Source: Scytalidium lignicola
Lineage: Eukaryota; Ascomycota; Leotiomycetes
DNA: 64,000 bases
Assembly (NCBI GenBank): GCA_002812745.2
Contig: NCSJ02000035.1
Coordinates: 1 to 64,000, forward strand
Direction: 5' to 3'
Below the pieces are notes generated by a model. It searched no databases, had not been told where the DNA came from, and saw only the letters and a program-made list of their open reading frames with translations. The position numbers were made by a program, and so were the translations under genes. How positions within the stretch are numbered: position 1 is the stretch's first letter; each line of letters begins with the position of its first letter. Shown in pieces: positions 34,907 through 48,000 of this stretch.

Positions 34907-35822
34907 AACGGTTATCATCTTTGTTTTCTTACACGTATTAAGGGCCTTTTCTTTTTTTCCCCTTAGTGAGCGGGTACCCTGCAATGACGTGGACAAGAGT
35001 CATGGTTTTTTCCCTCCCTATTACACTACACATACATGCAAACTAGTTGATCTCTCCCCCATCTGTTTTTTCTTGGGTTTCTTTAAGGTGGATTTTTAGA
35101 AATCCCTATTAGAAAATTATATCAGAAAGGCAGGCGTTGAAACACACAGCCCTTTTCCAATATACAAGTAATTACAGTACAGTTATTGGGGCGTGGGATA
35201 AAGGAAGGAAGGAAGATGGGATGATTTATCAGACCTCTGCATTAGTGGTGCCAACCCATTCAAATGTTTATCCTTGCCGAGAGAGAGCCTTGCCAGCTGT
35301 TTAGTCCCCTCCCCCCTGACGGCTGTGGCGGTGCGGACGGACATNGGGGGGGGGAGGGCAATTGATAACCCTTACCCAATCTTTGGATCCCCTGCCGTTT
35401 AGCCACGAATTTGCTGTTTTTCAGCCACTTAGACAACATGTTTACCTTTTGACGTGACAACTGTATCAAGCTTCCCGTTACGGGTTCGAGCGGGCAGGCG
35501 GGCGCAAGAGGGGTCTGACGACCTATTGCCCCTCTCCCCTCTCTCCCTCTGGTGGGTGTGTGTGTGTGTGTGCTGTGTTGTGTTGTGTTGTGTTGCGTGT
35601 TTCTTCTTCTTTTGTGTTGTGCGCGCAGCAAAGCAAGCAAGCAAAGCACAAAGTTGCTATATATCTTTTTGTGCCCGTTATTTATTCTTATCTGAAGTGT
35701 TTTATGCTCTGCTGTTTTTCTTGTATAAAAAGTAATGAATGTTTAGGACATAACTTTTTTATCTTTTGTGCTATACATTTATTATTTATTTTTAAATACA
35801 GAATCACCGGAATTTAACAATC
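34907..35822. other. intergenic with GT-type microsatellites
   Basis: No gene. Contains an ambiguous base next to a G-run at 35345, a CT-rich tract at about 35531-35550, (GT)n at 35556-35572 and (GTGTT)n at 35574-35594. The 100-plus-codon frames here are products of these repeats. The right end is the promoter and leader of the next gene. Confidence 0.6.
35556..35594. repeat. (GT)n and (GTGTT)n microsatellites
   Basis: A dinucleotide GT run followed directly by five GTGTT units, seen in the sequence about 230 bases upstream of the epoxide-hydrolase-like gene. Confidence 0.85.
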
Positions 35823-37750
35823 ATGGAGAGTAGCGCTGCTTCGATAGCAGTCTCTGCTGGGGAGGAGGTCAAGCCGTATAAGATCCGCGTGCGNTTTTTT
35901 TACATACACTTCTTACACATACATACCTGGCTCTTTTGGGGGAGAACTACGGAAATAGGGATTAGGATGGCTCGTGCTGACTGGGGACCGTTTTGATGCA
36001 GGTGTCGTCGAAATATCTCGAGTTGACGAAGAAGAAGCTTGAGCTGGCGAGATTACCACATGAGAAGAAGTTGCGGGGAGATAGTGACGACGAGCCTGGG
36101 ACGCCGAGGAGTGAGATCGAGCCGTTAGTTGATTTCTGGTATGGATGGCCATTCCCTCTGCTCAAAGGTTAAATTATACCGATGGCTTTGACCTCAAAAG
36201 TTTGCATTGCTAATGCACATTGTCATCCAAGGCTCGAAAAATACTCGTGGCGGTCTCGGGAATCCTACCTAAACACTCACCTCCCCCAGTTCCGCACCAA
36301 CATATTACCTCCGTTCTCCGCCACACCTCTACGGATCCATTTCATACATATTTACTCTATGCACACGCATGCCATACCGCTATTGTTAATACCTAGCTTT
36401 CCACTAACGAATCTTTCCCTCACGACACTCTTCGAACCCCTCACCGACCCCAACGCTAACCAGCCTTTCCATCTCGTTGCCCCATCGATCCCCGGCATTG
36501 GCTTTAGCGATGCCTTCACGGGTTCTAACCAAGCACTGCTCTCCTCTACGGCTTCAGTTTTCAATACTCTAATGTTACGGCTGGGCTATGACCGCTACAT
36601 TGTCTCAGCAAGTGGTTCTGGAACCGATAGTCCTGCGGAGATTGACTACCATCTCCCTCGACTGATAGCAGAACTGTACCCAGAAAACTGCCTGGGAGTC
36701 CATTTGATTAATCCACCGCTCGCTGCACCGACGCTCATTGAGACCCCATGGTTGTGGGCAAAGTTTGCTATTGCAAAACTTCTCCGCAACGATGTTTTCG
36801 GTTATGTCAAGGAGGATCTTGAGACATTGAAGGAAGCCTCGTTGAAGGAAGCCTCATTGAAATCACAAGCAATGACTAGCTCGGGATTGATAGAGCGCAT
36901 TAACAAGAGATTTTCCATCACGAAGAAGCTTTCCTGTGGTGTTGCTGGTATGGTTGGTTTTAGAAACCCTAACACCCTGGCCTACGCTCTGTGCGATTCG
37001 CCGGTTGGAGTGCTGAGTTATGTCTGCAATAATCTAAGGAACGCGAATCCCGAGCACGAGTTGTCAAATACCGAAATTCTTGATATTACGGAGCTGACAT
37101 GGTTGCCTGGGCCGGAAGCCGGGTTAAGGTTTGCGGCAGCAGCAGTTGAGGAAGTTGAAGCTTTAGCAGAGAAGAGGTCGCAAGAGCAAGCGAAAACGAG
37201 GCGGAGGTCGATAGTTGGGCTCACGGTTTTCCACGACGGCAATGACAATGAATGGAAGGATGGCGAGGATGTGTTCGGTTGTCGATATACCTGTCCGGCT
37301 TGGGCGGAGGAAGAACATGAGGTTGTCTTTGCGCAGAGGTTATGCGGGCACGCCGGATTGCTGGCCTTCGAGAAGCCGGATGTGATTGCCGACGGGATTC
37401 GAGGACTTGCGCGCGAACTCTTGAGAGTCGACGACAGATTAACGAGGCATGAGTTTGATGACAGTTTTCTTGAAGATGACACGACTGATGCTCCCAGGGT
37501 AGCTGCTATGGTAGAAGAGAAGCCGAAAAGGCATGAGGAGGAGACGGGTGGTATGGAGCCAGATACAGCGAACATAGATAGGGTGATGCCGGTGGAGATG
37601 GAGATGAGCAGTTCCGACTTGGGGTGGGAGAAGATCGAGAAGGATGGTGAGATGAAGGTGATGAGAAATGGAATTGCTTTTGATTCCCGGTGGTTGATCT
37701 GCTGGGTAGTGATATTTTCAATCTGGAAGCCCAAACTCAAGGCTTGGTGA
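35823..37750 (+). CDS. epoxide-hydrolase-like alpha/beta hydrolase, probably inactive
   Basis: Three exons, 35823-35888, 36002-36138 and 36232-37750, with introns of 113 (containing ambiguous base 35894) and 93 nt, give about 573 aa. The first 100 residues match the epoxide hydrolase N-terminal domain (VKPYKIRVSSKYLELTKKKL, LVDFWLEKYSWRSRE). The alpha/beta core shows FHLVAPSIPGIGFSDAF and LIAELYPENCLGVHLINPP. Where active enzymes have the nucleophile box GGDWG, this protein reads SGSGTDS, so the catalytic Asp appears replaced. The late His in CGHAGLLAFEKP is kept. A long acidic C-terminal extension ends in a hydrophobic segment (WLICWVVIFSIW), perhaps a tail anchor. Function is therefore uncertain. 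Confidence 0.82.
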
Positions 37751-39161
37751 ATGGACAAGGTGAATGGAAAGGTGGTGGTTACTCGATCATTTTATTTTAT
37801 TTATTTATTTCTTATGTCTGTCGACGGTCGATGGAAGGTCTGATTTTTGTTTTGGGGGGATAAGCACTTACGGGATGACTTGGTATGGAAGGAGTTCCTG
37901 ATTTGGCATTAAGGGGAAGCTCAGCATGAGAATGTACTGTAAGCCTGGGATTCGCTGGCGTTGGTGATATCGGCATAACCGCGCACTGTCTTTCACATGC
38001 AGTATATATACCGTACTATAATCGAGATGATTGGGTCTCTCGTGTTCCATTCTGGAAGCGATATGAAAAGAAAAGCAATTGCTCGCGATAAGGAAGGCGA
38101 AATGACCAATTATTCCAATGTTGCCAGGGGAGAAGAAGAAGAAGACGAAGCAGAAGAAGTGGTTCCTCGTACACTAAAATTCGGGTCCCCAACGAGATGA
38201 AACGAAGCAACGAAGCAACCGACCAACCCCGGCAGATCGATGCCAAGTCGCGGGTGCCAAGAGTGACCCGTCATTGCCTCTTCTACCGTAGTAGGACATC
38301 CTGTTGTTGCAGTTGGTTGTAGTTGGTGCTGTGCATCACCCATGCGAGCTTATGCCACCCAATCTGCAGCTACGTCAGCCCGAAGCAGAAATGAATGTCT
38401 CCTCATTAACTTATCATTTCAACGGNTTTTTTTTTGATGGTTGTCTGCGCTGGGAGTGAACGGGTTGTTTGTTTTCTCGAAAGATTGGGCTGCATCCTAT
38501 CCTGCATTTCTGCCGTACCAGTGTATGTACAGTACAGTCACAGTATACGAGCACAGCTGCATGTGGCAGTTGGCAGCTAAACTTAATTATTTAATTTACT
38601 GTATGATTATGATTCTTGTTATTGGAAGGGGGCAACAAGTACATGTACGTACTCATGGTACTGTACGGAGGACAAGGTACATGTGTGTACATGGGAGGAG
38701 GGCGTGCACGGGGCAGCAAGAAGTCCCAGCCCGTCGGGAATTGATGGGACCTCCGACCGCCTGTGCAGCCTGTGCCACCACCAACCCACAGGCTTACTCT
38801 CCAGCGTCCCTTGGACTGAACATTTCTTTCCAAGTCCAGAACCAAGCACCACTGACCACTCTCCACTCTCAGGCTTACTTCTTCCTAATCCCTTCCAATC
38901 CCCAAATAATACCGTATATCCCATCCCGTTTGCAATCTACTGGTATCGATACACACTCTCTTCTTCTCTTGCATCTCCCTTTGCAACAATGACGCGCCGC
39001 AAACACAACGCAACTGCTCTTCGTGGCAGTACGTAGGATCCATATCATACTCCGAACTCACCAGACTTTGGGGGGACCATCACGCCCAGCAAAGACAACG
39101 CCCAGTTACAACATCACGAACCCCCAGTTTTGAATTTAATCATCCATAGCTACTCGTCACC
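37751..39161. other. intergenic, TRK1 upstream region
   Basis: 1.4 kb without a supported gene. TGTACAGTACAG and GTACTGTAC-like words cluster at 38526-38550 and 38640-38692. A T-run with an ambiguous base is near 38426. From about 38870 the plus strand becomes pyrimidine-rich, as in a fungal leader. A 183-codon frame from 38441 starts without ATG and shows no domain. Confidence 0.55.
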
Positions 39162-42071
39162 ATGGTCCACCCGCTGGTTGACGAGATCTGGAGACAGATC
39201 GTGGCTATGAAACCCGCCTTCGTCTCCAAGAAACCCCATTTCAGCTTCATCAGCGTCCATTGTATGTAGTCTCGTGTGCCATTGCCTTTCGTCCTTGACT
39301 CGACTAACTCTCTTCACNAAAAAAAGATTTTTATATTATTGGATGTATCATCATAGGCTCTCTTATGTTATATATCAGAGGAGGAGAAATTCGCTACATC
39401 GATGCCATTTTCCTGGCTTCGGGTTCATCGACCCAGAGCGGGCTCAACACTGTCGACATCAACAAGCTCAATACCTGGCAGCAACTGGTGCTGTATTTCA
39501 TTTCTAGTCTTTGCAATCCCATCACCATCAACACCTTTGTCGTCTTCCTCCGACTCTTCTGGTTCGAAAAGCGTTTCCAGCATATTGTTCAAGAGGCAAG
39601 AAGGACTCGGCGCCTGGGGGCCCAGTCGTTCTCGAAATCGAGATCGCAGATGAAAACTGATGGTCTAGACCTGGATGCGGAGGAGCGAGGAGTGAATGGA
39701 CGAAGCATTGTAGTCATGCATAACACTACACGGCCGAATGGGATGACCAACGGTCATGCCACACCTGGTGATATGGATGAGGCTTTGAACGCGTTCAAGA
39801 ATATGAGAGATAGTCAAGAACCAACTCCCCAATCTTCGAGACCTGAAAGTGAAGGTAGTGATACGGTTTCTCCCCTGGATGAAAGAGCTGCTCCCGATCT
39901 ACCACATCCGACTCAGATCACCTTTGCCGATCAGGTAAAGCGTAGCGATGGATTAAGAGATGGAACTCTAAGTGCTCCAATTCAAAGAAGCAAGGAAGAA
40001 CATATTGCTTTTCTGGAACGCCAACGAAACCCGCAAGATAAAGGCGTCTTACGGATTCCCGGCCCGCGAGATGCTGATGCAGGCATAGCTCCAGAAACGG
40101 TTGATGAGTCGGACTCCCTTAACCGGCCCATGTCCAGAAGAGACTCTACGTTTAGTGATGCACCTGAAGATCGCGAAAGACTGCCGCGTATTGGCAACGG
40201 AAACACGGAAGAAACCGAGACTCGAAGGCGAAACATCACCATTGAAGAACCCACCCGATCAGAGAGTGATGACCTTTCTGATGATGCTAGAGCCGCATTT
40301 AATACCCTTGATATCTTTGGGTTAAGAAAACTCTGGGCCCGGCTTCGTGGGAAGAAGCCTCGTGGAGATGGAAGCCAACTACACCCAATGAGAACTAGAG
40401 TGATGAGCCTGCAAGGCTTGAGAACTGTCTTCTCCACGGACAAAACTGAAAATATGCCCTATTTGAGTTGGGAGCCTACGGTTGGACGAAACTCCGCATT
40501 TGTGGATCTCACGGAAGAGCAAAGGGAGGAGCTTGGTGGGATCGAGTACAGAGCATTGAAATCCTTGGCTCTAATCCTTGTCGTATATTACGTGGGCTTC
40601 AGCTTGTTTGCTCTTATCTCCCTACTACCTTGGATTCTAAGATCTGGTAAATATGGAGACGTCGTCAAAGCAGTTGGCCAGGGTCGGACGTGGTGGGCCT
40701 TTTTCACAGCCAATTCTGCATTCACTGATACGGGGTTCACACTCACCCCAAACAGTATGATATCGTTCAATACGGCGATTTGGCCGCTTTTGGTTATGTC
40801 CTTTTTGATTATTGTTGGTAACACAGGCTTTCCGATTATGTTGCGGGTTATCATCTGGTTTCTGTCCAAGATCGTCCCAAGGGATAGTGGAGTCTGGGAC
40901 GAGTTGAATTTCTTGCTTGATCATCCACGTCGCTGTTTCACGCTTCTATTTCCCTCTAGTGCAACATGGTGGCTATTTTGGATACTGGTGCTTTTGAACG
41001 GCGTGGACCTGGTCTTTTTCATCATTCTTGATGTGAGCTTCCTTTCACCACATTTTCTTTTGTCTGGAATTTGCTAACTCCCCATATTAGCTTGGAAATA
41101 CTATAGTGACCCAACTCCCTATCAACATCCGCCTCCTCGACGGCTGGTTTCAAGCAGTTGCAACCCGTACAGCCGGCTTCGGTGTCGTTAATCTTGCTGA
41201 GCTGCACCCTGCTATCCAAGCATCTTATCTAATAATGATGTACATTTCCGTCCTTCCCATCGCCATTTCCGTCCGACGCACAAACGTCTACGAAGAAAGA
41301 TCCCTTGGGATCTACGGCTCTCCCGTCGAGGAAGCTGAAGACGAAGGTGAACCATCCTATGTGGGTGCCCATTTACGTCGTCAATTGTCTTTCGATTTGT
41401 GGTTTATCTTTCTCGGCTTCTTCGTCATCACTATTTCAGAAGGAACGAGGCTGCAGAGTGGTGACCCCGCCTTCTCCATGTTCGCTGTTCTCTTTGAGAT
41501 TGTGAGTGCATACGGTACTGTGGGACTAAGTCTGGGATATCCGACTATCAATGCTTCATTTTCAGCGGAATTCGGCGTCATAGCCAAGTTGGTCATCATC
41601 GCTATGCAGATCCGTGGTCGACATCGTGGTCTCCCGTATGAACTTGACCGGGCCATCCTCCTTCCTAGTGAACACCTCCAGAAGAAAGAAGCAGAAGATG
41701 ATGCTATACGTCTTCGTCGTCGCGCTTCCGCTGCAACAATGGCTACCAGCACTGGAATTGCACCTGTGAAGAGCCATGGAACTACTTTCACCAACGAGAG
41801 GAAAAGGAGTAAGAGTCGAGATCAGCGCGCGCAGAATTTCTTGGGCGTATTACTGCATCCAGGACCAACGATTCCAAACAGTCACCGTGGAGCAGATACC
41901 CCCCCTTTGAGGAGGGCATATAGTACCTCTGATGCGCTAGTAGAAGAGAGGAGCGGGAGAAGCATGAGCCCCAAAAGACGGGATTTCGGGATGCCTTCAG
42001 ATGACGTTAATACCACGGGAACCCAGGTCTCTGGAAGGAGGACCTTTTTCCACGATGGTATGAATCAGTAA
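39162..42071 (+). CDS. TRK1: TRK-type high-affinity potassium transporter
   Basis: Plasma-membrane K+ uptake protein. Three exons, 39162-39261, 39327-41032 and 41091-42071, give 928 aa, the usual size for fungal Trk. Four MPM units with pore loops are visible: SGSSTQSGLNTVDI (first), SAFTDTGFTLTPNSM (second), ATRTAGFGVVNLAELHPA (third) and SAYGTVGLSLGYP (fourth). Each has the selectivity-filter glycine. A long hydrophilic cytoplasmic loop (about residues 115-435, Glu/Asp/Arg-rich) lies between the first and second units, as is typical. The C-terminus IRGRHRGLPYELDRAILLP is a family hallmark. The first intron ends in an A-run with ambiguous base 39318 and an AAG acceptor. The ambiguity is intronic and harmless. 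Confidence 0.95.
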
Positions 42072-42925
42072 TATGTGTCCTTTTCTTCTTTTTTTCGGCC
42101 TTTTCTTTTGGCATAGCATATATTATTTTTAAAACCTATAACTACNTTTTGGCGCACTTGGGATAGACGGGGGCGGGGCGGGTTCTGATCTAAATATTTG
42201 GATATATAAAAACAAACACGGGGCGGCGTTTTTAGCTCTGAAAAGCTACGCCGATACAAAAGACATAAATAATTATCTGTTTTTTTGGGAAGGCGTCATA
42301 CACTACAAGCGGAGAGCTGGAGTGTTTTTTTCTCCCTTCAAATTCGGCTCTAGAGAATTATTTTTGATAAGTATAGCGTTAGTGTTTCCCTTGTGTGACA
42401 CATTGACACATTGTGGAAGCAAAAAAATTATAATAAAACACTTCTATTATTATTAATACATAATCCTGTTGTCTTTTCCCTCTGGGGTATATATATCTTT
42501 TATGACGCCTTCTATTAGATCAATGTGTTGTTACATTAACTCACCTCACCTCATTCATCCATTTATCTAGTCATCCGATCAAGAGATGGGAGCTTTCTCC
42601 CAACTGACCTTTGGATGACTGGATTGAACGCTTTCCTCCACTCGCCTTCTATTTGCCTGGTAGAGATCATCTATCTTCTCTTAAGACGAATAGCTGCCCG
42701 GGAAAGAATATTGTGACATCCACTCCTACGTGGATTGCCTCTCTCCCCTGAATTATAACCATAAGTTCACACACCGTACTAGCTGAGATCTTGGCCTCCC
42801 TTTTCTTTCCAAGGCTGGCAATATTCATCTAACCCCAACCAGTCATGTGGATACCCAGACCAACTATGGCTGAATTCTTCAGCCACCGACGTTCTTAATA
42901 GCATACCTCCATGGAAGTCTGCATC
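42072..42925. other. intergenic, convergent 3' ends
   Basis: 850 bases between the stop codons of TRK1 and the zinc-cluster gene. T- and A-rich, with an ambiguous base at 42146. Nothing else recognised. Confidence 0.6.
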
Positions 42926-44211
42926 TCAGCCCGCATTTCCCATTCCAGGATGCGATGATCCTAAACCAACCATCCTCCTCGGCCACTCTAAATGCACGCT
43001 CCACGAAGGGCCGAGAAGATCCGCGATGACTCTGACCAGATGTCTTCCCCAGCCATCAAAATACCAGTAGCTATTATGCCGATGCAGCAGAACAGCGTAA
43101 TGAGCCAGCACAACCAGTGCTTCAGGAACCCTCTCCCTCAGCAACAACACATACGTATGAGAAACCTGGTACAGCCAATACGCCGTAGTCGCAATCGTGC
43201 TCATGGTCTTGGGGTTCTCCACCGTCGCGTATATCTGGCGCATGGTTTTAATCGCATGCGCATAAGAGCTCGAAGCGCCGGGATCGCCCACGCATGAGCA
43301 GAGATTCTCCAGCTGCGAGAAGATGAGCTTGGTTTCGTAGTTCAGGACGGAGGTATCGGCGCACTCGATCTCGTCGCAGCCTGGAAAGCAGACGATGTGG
43401 GATGACTCGGATAGCTGGATTATCGGCATCCAGGACACCAGGCTGGTTTCGATGCCGCGAACAAGCTGGATGCAGTGCAGAATGTCGTTGAGGCCGGTGA
43501 TGGGGTCGACGGGTGAGTCGTGGCTGCCGCGCGCGTAGGCAAATGATTGGAGGGCTAGGACGCCTGAGAAGAGGAATACGGCATTGCAGTTCGAGGCTGA
43601 GATGGTCGGGAGGATGGGGCGGAACTCGGATATGGCGAGGTCTTGGTGAGTGGATGCCTTGACTATGTACTCTGTTTCTTGGGAAGGTTTGAGGCGCGAA
43701 AGGTGAAGCGCTGCGATGGCTAGGATTCCGCGGAGGAGAAATTCGTGCTGGAGCGCCTCTTTGATTATATTGTTCTGCCAGATTCGGCATTCTGAAGGCA
43801 CGGAACTGAGGGTGTAACAGGTGACGGTGGTGAAGTGATGGAGTAGTTCAAGGTCTGAAATGTTCAGGTCATTGTTGCGATCCAGTACCTGGCCATTAGA
43901 GGGTGCCACGCGCTGGCGGCTGGAAGATTCGGAATTCGGATTCGTCAGGCTGTCTGGTGTACTCGGGCTGGATATCGAGGGACTCAGATGCTGTGAGAAG
44001 GAGCATGCCATGCCATAGTTTGCACAGTTGGTGCAGGTCGGGTGTTTCTCATCGCACTGTGGATATGGAGCAGATTAGAAACCAGCGTTCGACATTCAAT
44101 ATATTCGGGTAACGGAAAATGGAATGACATTTCATCTCGTACCTTGATATGTCTCTTCTTGCAATTAATGCAGCCCTTCCGTGACTTCTTGTGTGGCCTC
44201 CGCGCAGGCAT
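42926..44211 (-). CDS. Zn2Cys6 fungal transcription factor
   Basis: Two exons, 44211-44143 and 44056-42926, with an 86-nt intron, give 399 aa. Residues 14-41 form a zinc cluster: CINC, then KKRHIK-C, DEKHPT-C, TNC and ANYGMAC. That is Cys-X2-Cys-X6-Cys-X6-Cys-X2-Cys-X6-Cys. The intron interrupts the cluster between the second and third cysteine. The flanking KKSRKGCINCKKRHIKCDE is of the Upc2-like subtype. The C-terminal part is alpha-helical (LLHHFTTVTCYTLSS, FLLRGILAIAALHLSRLKP), matching the fungal-specific regulatory domain of that subtype. The target genes cannot be read from sequence. No neighbouring biosynthetic cluster suggests one. Confidence 0.9.
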
Positions 44212-45012
44212 CCTGGCTAGCCAGCCTCCAAACTGCTAGATTGTGGAAACCCTTCGCCTTTTTTGGTTCTGCCAATTTTACCCACGTTCGTACGATGTTT
44301 GAATCACGCCGAATGCTGGAGGTCGAAATTTGAACGGTGGTTAGTTTAGCTAGAGAGAAATTGAGGAAACTCGAGACAAACGAAACAAACGCAGAATCCC
44401 GTAAATTTGTACGAGCTCTCGAGATGGCGTGGTTATGAAGCAAAAATGAAACTCAATTTGTGGCCCTTCGAACGTTTTGTTTCAACTTTTTCTGCTCTTC
44501 GCCTTTGGATTGAGCATTCTGGCGTGCAACTTTCACATGTCCGCAGCTTCCGTCCTCTCGACGTAAGCACAAGGCTGAGGGCACAGACCAGGCGAGGCTA
44601 CATCTTCCATCAAGCTACCAAACGGCACAAGTATCTGTCCACCAAGTTCCTTTTGACTATCCACCATCCTGCCATTGCATTATTGCTTGAGTATGGGCAC
44701 AGCAAGATCGAAAGTCTTATTATTCAGCCAGCCAGATAGTTATACATTAGATCATCTGCATGCGCAGTCTAGACTCTGGTTCATAGTCTCACAAATGGAC
44801 TGGTCTTATGGAACGCGGTATGGAGAAACATGGTGATCGTTAATGTCCTAGGATATCAAATAGCAAACAAACCCTCAAAAAGAAATATATATATACGCTG
44901 GGAAAAGAGACGGCAGCCTGCCTTGAGACCGTAGCCTCTTGTTCTTCATAATCCATTACTCCATATATATCCACGAAAACCTGAAATAGCAAGTATGCGA
45001 GGCAATCCGGCA
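44212..45012. other. intergenic, promoter of the zinc-cluster gene
   Basis: About 800 bases with the promoter of the minus-strand transcription factor and the 3' flank of YCG1. A 110-codon plus-strand frame (44407-44739) has no ATG start and no family features. Confidence 0.5.
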
Positions 45013-48000
45013 TTATTCATCATCATCGCTCAGCAAACTATCCACCAGCGAGTCTTGTGGGGTTGTCCTTCTGGACGAATCCACCATAATTGTTTCGCTA
45101 TCACTACTAACCATCCCATCTCCGCCCTCTTCATCCTCCACCTCCTCTTCCTTGACAGCTATCTCTGGCGTCGGTGACCCGGTCTTCTCAGATACCAGAT
45201 CGGCTTTATCCTCAGCTTCTTCATTATCTTCCAGGCTCTTCTCCTCCGGTACCGCACTGCTTTTTCGACTTTCCCTCTCACCTAGACTATTCGCGATTTT
45301 GCCAAGGCTGACGTGGATCTTGTACAGTGCATTCCTACCTGTGGCATCAGGCACTAGTTTTTCATCTACAGCGACGGAGAGCTCCTGATACAGGTCTCGG
45401 ATCTTGTCTTCGGATGACGTTGGAGAGATGTATAGTTTCCCTAGAAGTGGTGCTAGGATCTTCTTTTCTTCTCCTACAGGCCGAGTGGGTTAGCAAATCA
45501 AGTCATGATTTTTTTTNGGGGGGGGGGGGGGGGAAGGGGATCACCTACTAGTGATGCTTGAATTTAGTCTCTCAAGGATACTACTAGCAAAGTCCAAATG
45601 AACATCTCCGTTTACAGCTTTCTTGGATATCTCATCAGCACTAGTGAGTTCGTTCCCAGGTACATAGCACTTCCGTGGATCTGTCCAGTCCACCAAATGT
45701 GCTCCAATCGTTGCTAAGCTGACCATATCTACCTCAGCTTCTCCATCATCATCGAGATTCTCCTGGATTTCGAGAAGCTTGTGTAAGGCATCCAATGCAA
45801 CCTTTCTCACTCGATCCTGATTTTCTCTCCTGCTATAGCTGTACACGGGCAAGAAGTAGCTGAGAGCCTGCCGAACTCCTTGGTTACCAGCAGTACTAGG
45901 ATCGAAGTAGAGAACAATGAGGGTCTTTAAGAGGTCATCGATGGCAGTAGAAGAGTCGGAGATGACACGTCCAAGCATGAGCTTCGCAACGGCGACGGTG
46001 GCCTCGGCTTGGACCTCTGGTGTTTTATTGCCAGATTTGAGAGCTTTTAGGAAGACTTTGACCAGAGCCGGGTTGTTTTCTAGGAGATGGGCTCCATGCT
46101 GATTGAGGATATCTGTTATAATCTGAAGAGCAGTCACCTGAAGTGCGGCATGACCTTTGCTAAAGAAGTGCACGAACAGGTTCAAGTTTTCTTCTGCAAG
46201 GGACTATAAGAGCAGGTTAACATGAGTAGATGGAATATATGGGAAATAGGGGTAGATTACGACTACATACCTTATCTAGGAGGGAGCATAGCCCGAGGCA
46301 AACGAGGCCACGCTCTCGAACAGGCGCTTCATGACTGCGTACGGCCGGGACGACAAGATTATTCAGCATGGCTACAAGATCAGTGTTTTCCTGAAGGTGT
46401 CCCTCAACGTTCTCAAGCATACATTGCACAATGTGCAAGCATTTCATGTTGACCATTATCTCCCGGATTGCCTTTTCACGCTCTTCCTCCTCTGTTAACT
46501 CATTCTTTTTGGAATTCTTACTTAGTCTTTGAGAGTCACTGTCTTGACTAACTTCAGACTTGGCAGAGTGGAAACTATCGTCAACATTGACTGTGGACTC
46601 ATCCATGATTGTATCATGAACATCTGCAACGGCTTCCAAAACGACACTACAGAATTCTCGTTCTCCGGCGGCATCACCAGCACAAATTCCCCGGAGTACT
46701 TCAACTGTAAGTTTGGTGACTTCTTCGGGAAGGTCAGGGATAGAAAGTGATTGTCTTAAAAGGGCAAACATCTTCCTTCGTCCAACCTCATCCGAATAAT
46801 CCAATGTCCGCGCGATATGCAGTAGCTGTTCTACTATGAATTCTTGCTCAACTGTATCCTCCTCTTCCTCGCCTTCTGCTACTTCCTGTGTGGCGATCCG
46901 CTTGATAGCATCCACGAGTGACTCGGTATATCGTTGAAGATAATATGCCAGCTTCGTTACTTCCGGCATCTTCTCCTCAATCAAAGCGTCATATTTACCA
47001 TTTCCTTCTGTTCTGCAGAAATCATTGAAACTTCGGGCCATAAATATGGACTCAGCAGTTAACTTTCCCCAGAATTCGCCATCGAACGAGATGCTATCTC
47101 TATAGTCTGGACGACCTTCCCAAAACCCCTTCATAGCCTCGAGTGCTACGCCGTTCTCTACCCCTGAATTGATAACGTCGATCCTCTCAAGCAGTTCAAG
47201 AAGAGCATCAAAGCTTGGTCCGGCCTTTTCCGTCTTAGGAGCATCACCATCCCCCCCCACCTCTTCCGCAGAAGCAGTAGCAGTAGCCGCGCAGTCTTCA
47301 ATCCATCGCTCACGGAATAATCTGGCTGCAGCCTTCCGGACATTATCATCCCTATCTCGAAGACCCCAGCGGAGGATCTTCTCGCGCATAGACAATGATA
47401 AATGTCTGAAATCGCCAAGAGTAGGTAAGAGCCGTGAATAAAGTGCTCGACGGGTGGCTGGATCTTGATCACGCGCTCTTTCTAATAAATAGGGTAGCGT
47501 ATTTGGCAGAATTGGCAGGTTGACTAGAAGGGACCTCCGGACATCTGCACTAGGATCGTTTTGCAGGACGTCTAGGAGTTTAAATAGCAAGCCAGCATCA
47601 TCATCGTCATCATCACTCACTTCGACCTCTTCATCCACCTCATTGCCGGCAAGACGGCCGAGACCAAGAACAGCTTGGACCCGGACCATGGCTTCCTTAT
47701 CCCTTAGCCTCCTCAAGAGTCCATGGCGCAGAAGCTGAAAGAGATCATCATCAATAGAATCTAGAGAATTGATAATGTGTGCAATCAACTGTGTTGATCT
47801 ATATCGAACGAATTTCTCCTTAGCCGTGAGCAATGGTAGTACTGTATTCATAACTTGAGCCGTCAGCCTGCTGCTCGGCGTTTCCACCATAATCCCCGTC
47901 TCATCTTCGGTCTCTGGCTGGAGTTCGTTGTCCTTCTCATTCGCATGCCTCAAGAACAGGCCAATGAACCTAATGGTTCTCTCCCCAACGGTCTCACTCT

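Noticed and set aside
35260..35649. Frames with Thr/His/Gln repeats
   Set aside because: They arise from GT and GTGTT microsatellites, not from protein coding.
37018..37758. 246-codon frame antisense to the epoxide-hydrolase-like gene
   Set aside because: Serine-rich shadow of a real coding region on the other strand.
38441..38992. 183-codon plus-strand frame upstream of TRK1
   Set aside because: No ATG start, repetitive TGTAC words and no domain. Fits promoter and leader sequence better.
39982..40443. 153-codon frame antisense to the TRK1 cytoplasmic loop
   Set aside because: Shadow frame. The sense strand clearly codes TRK1.
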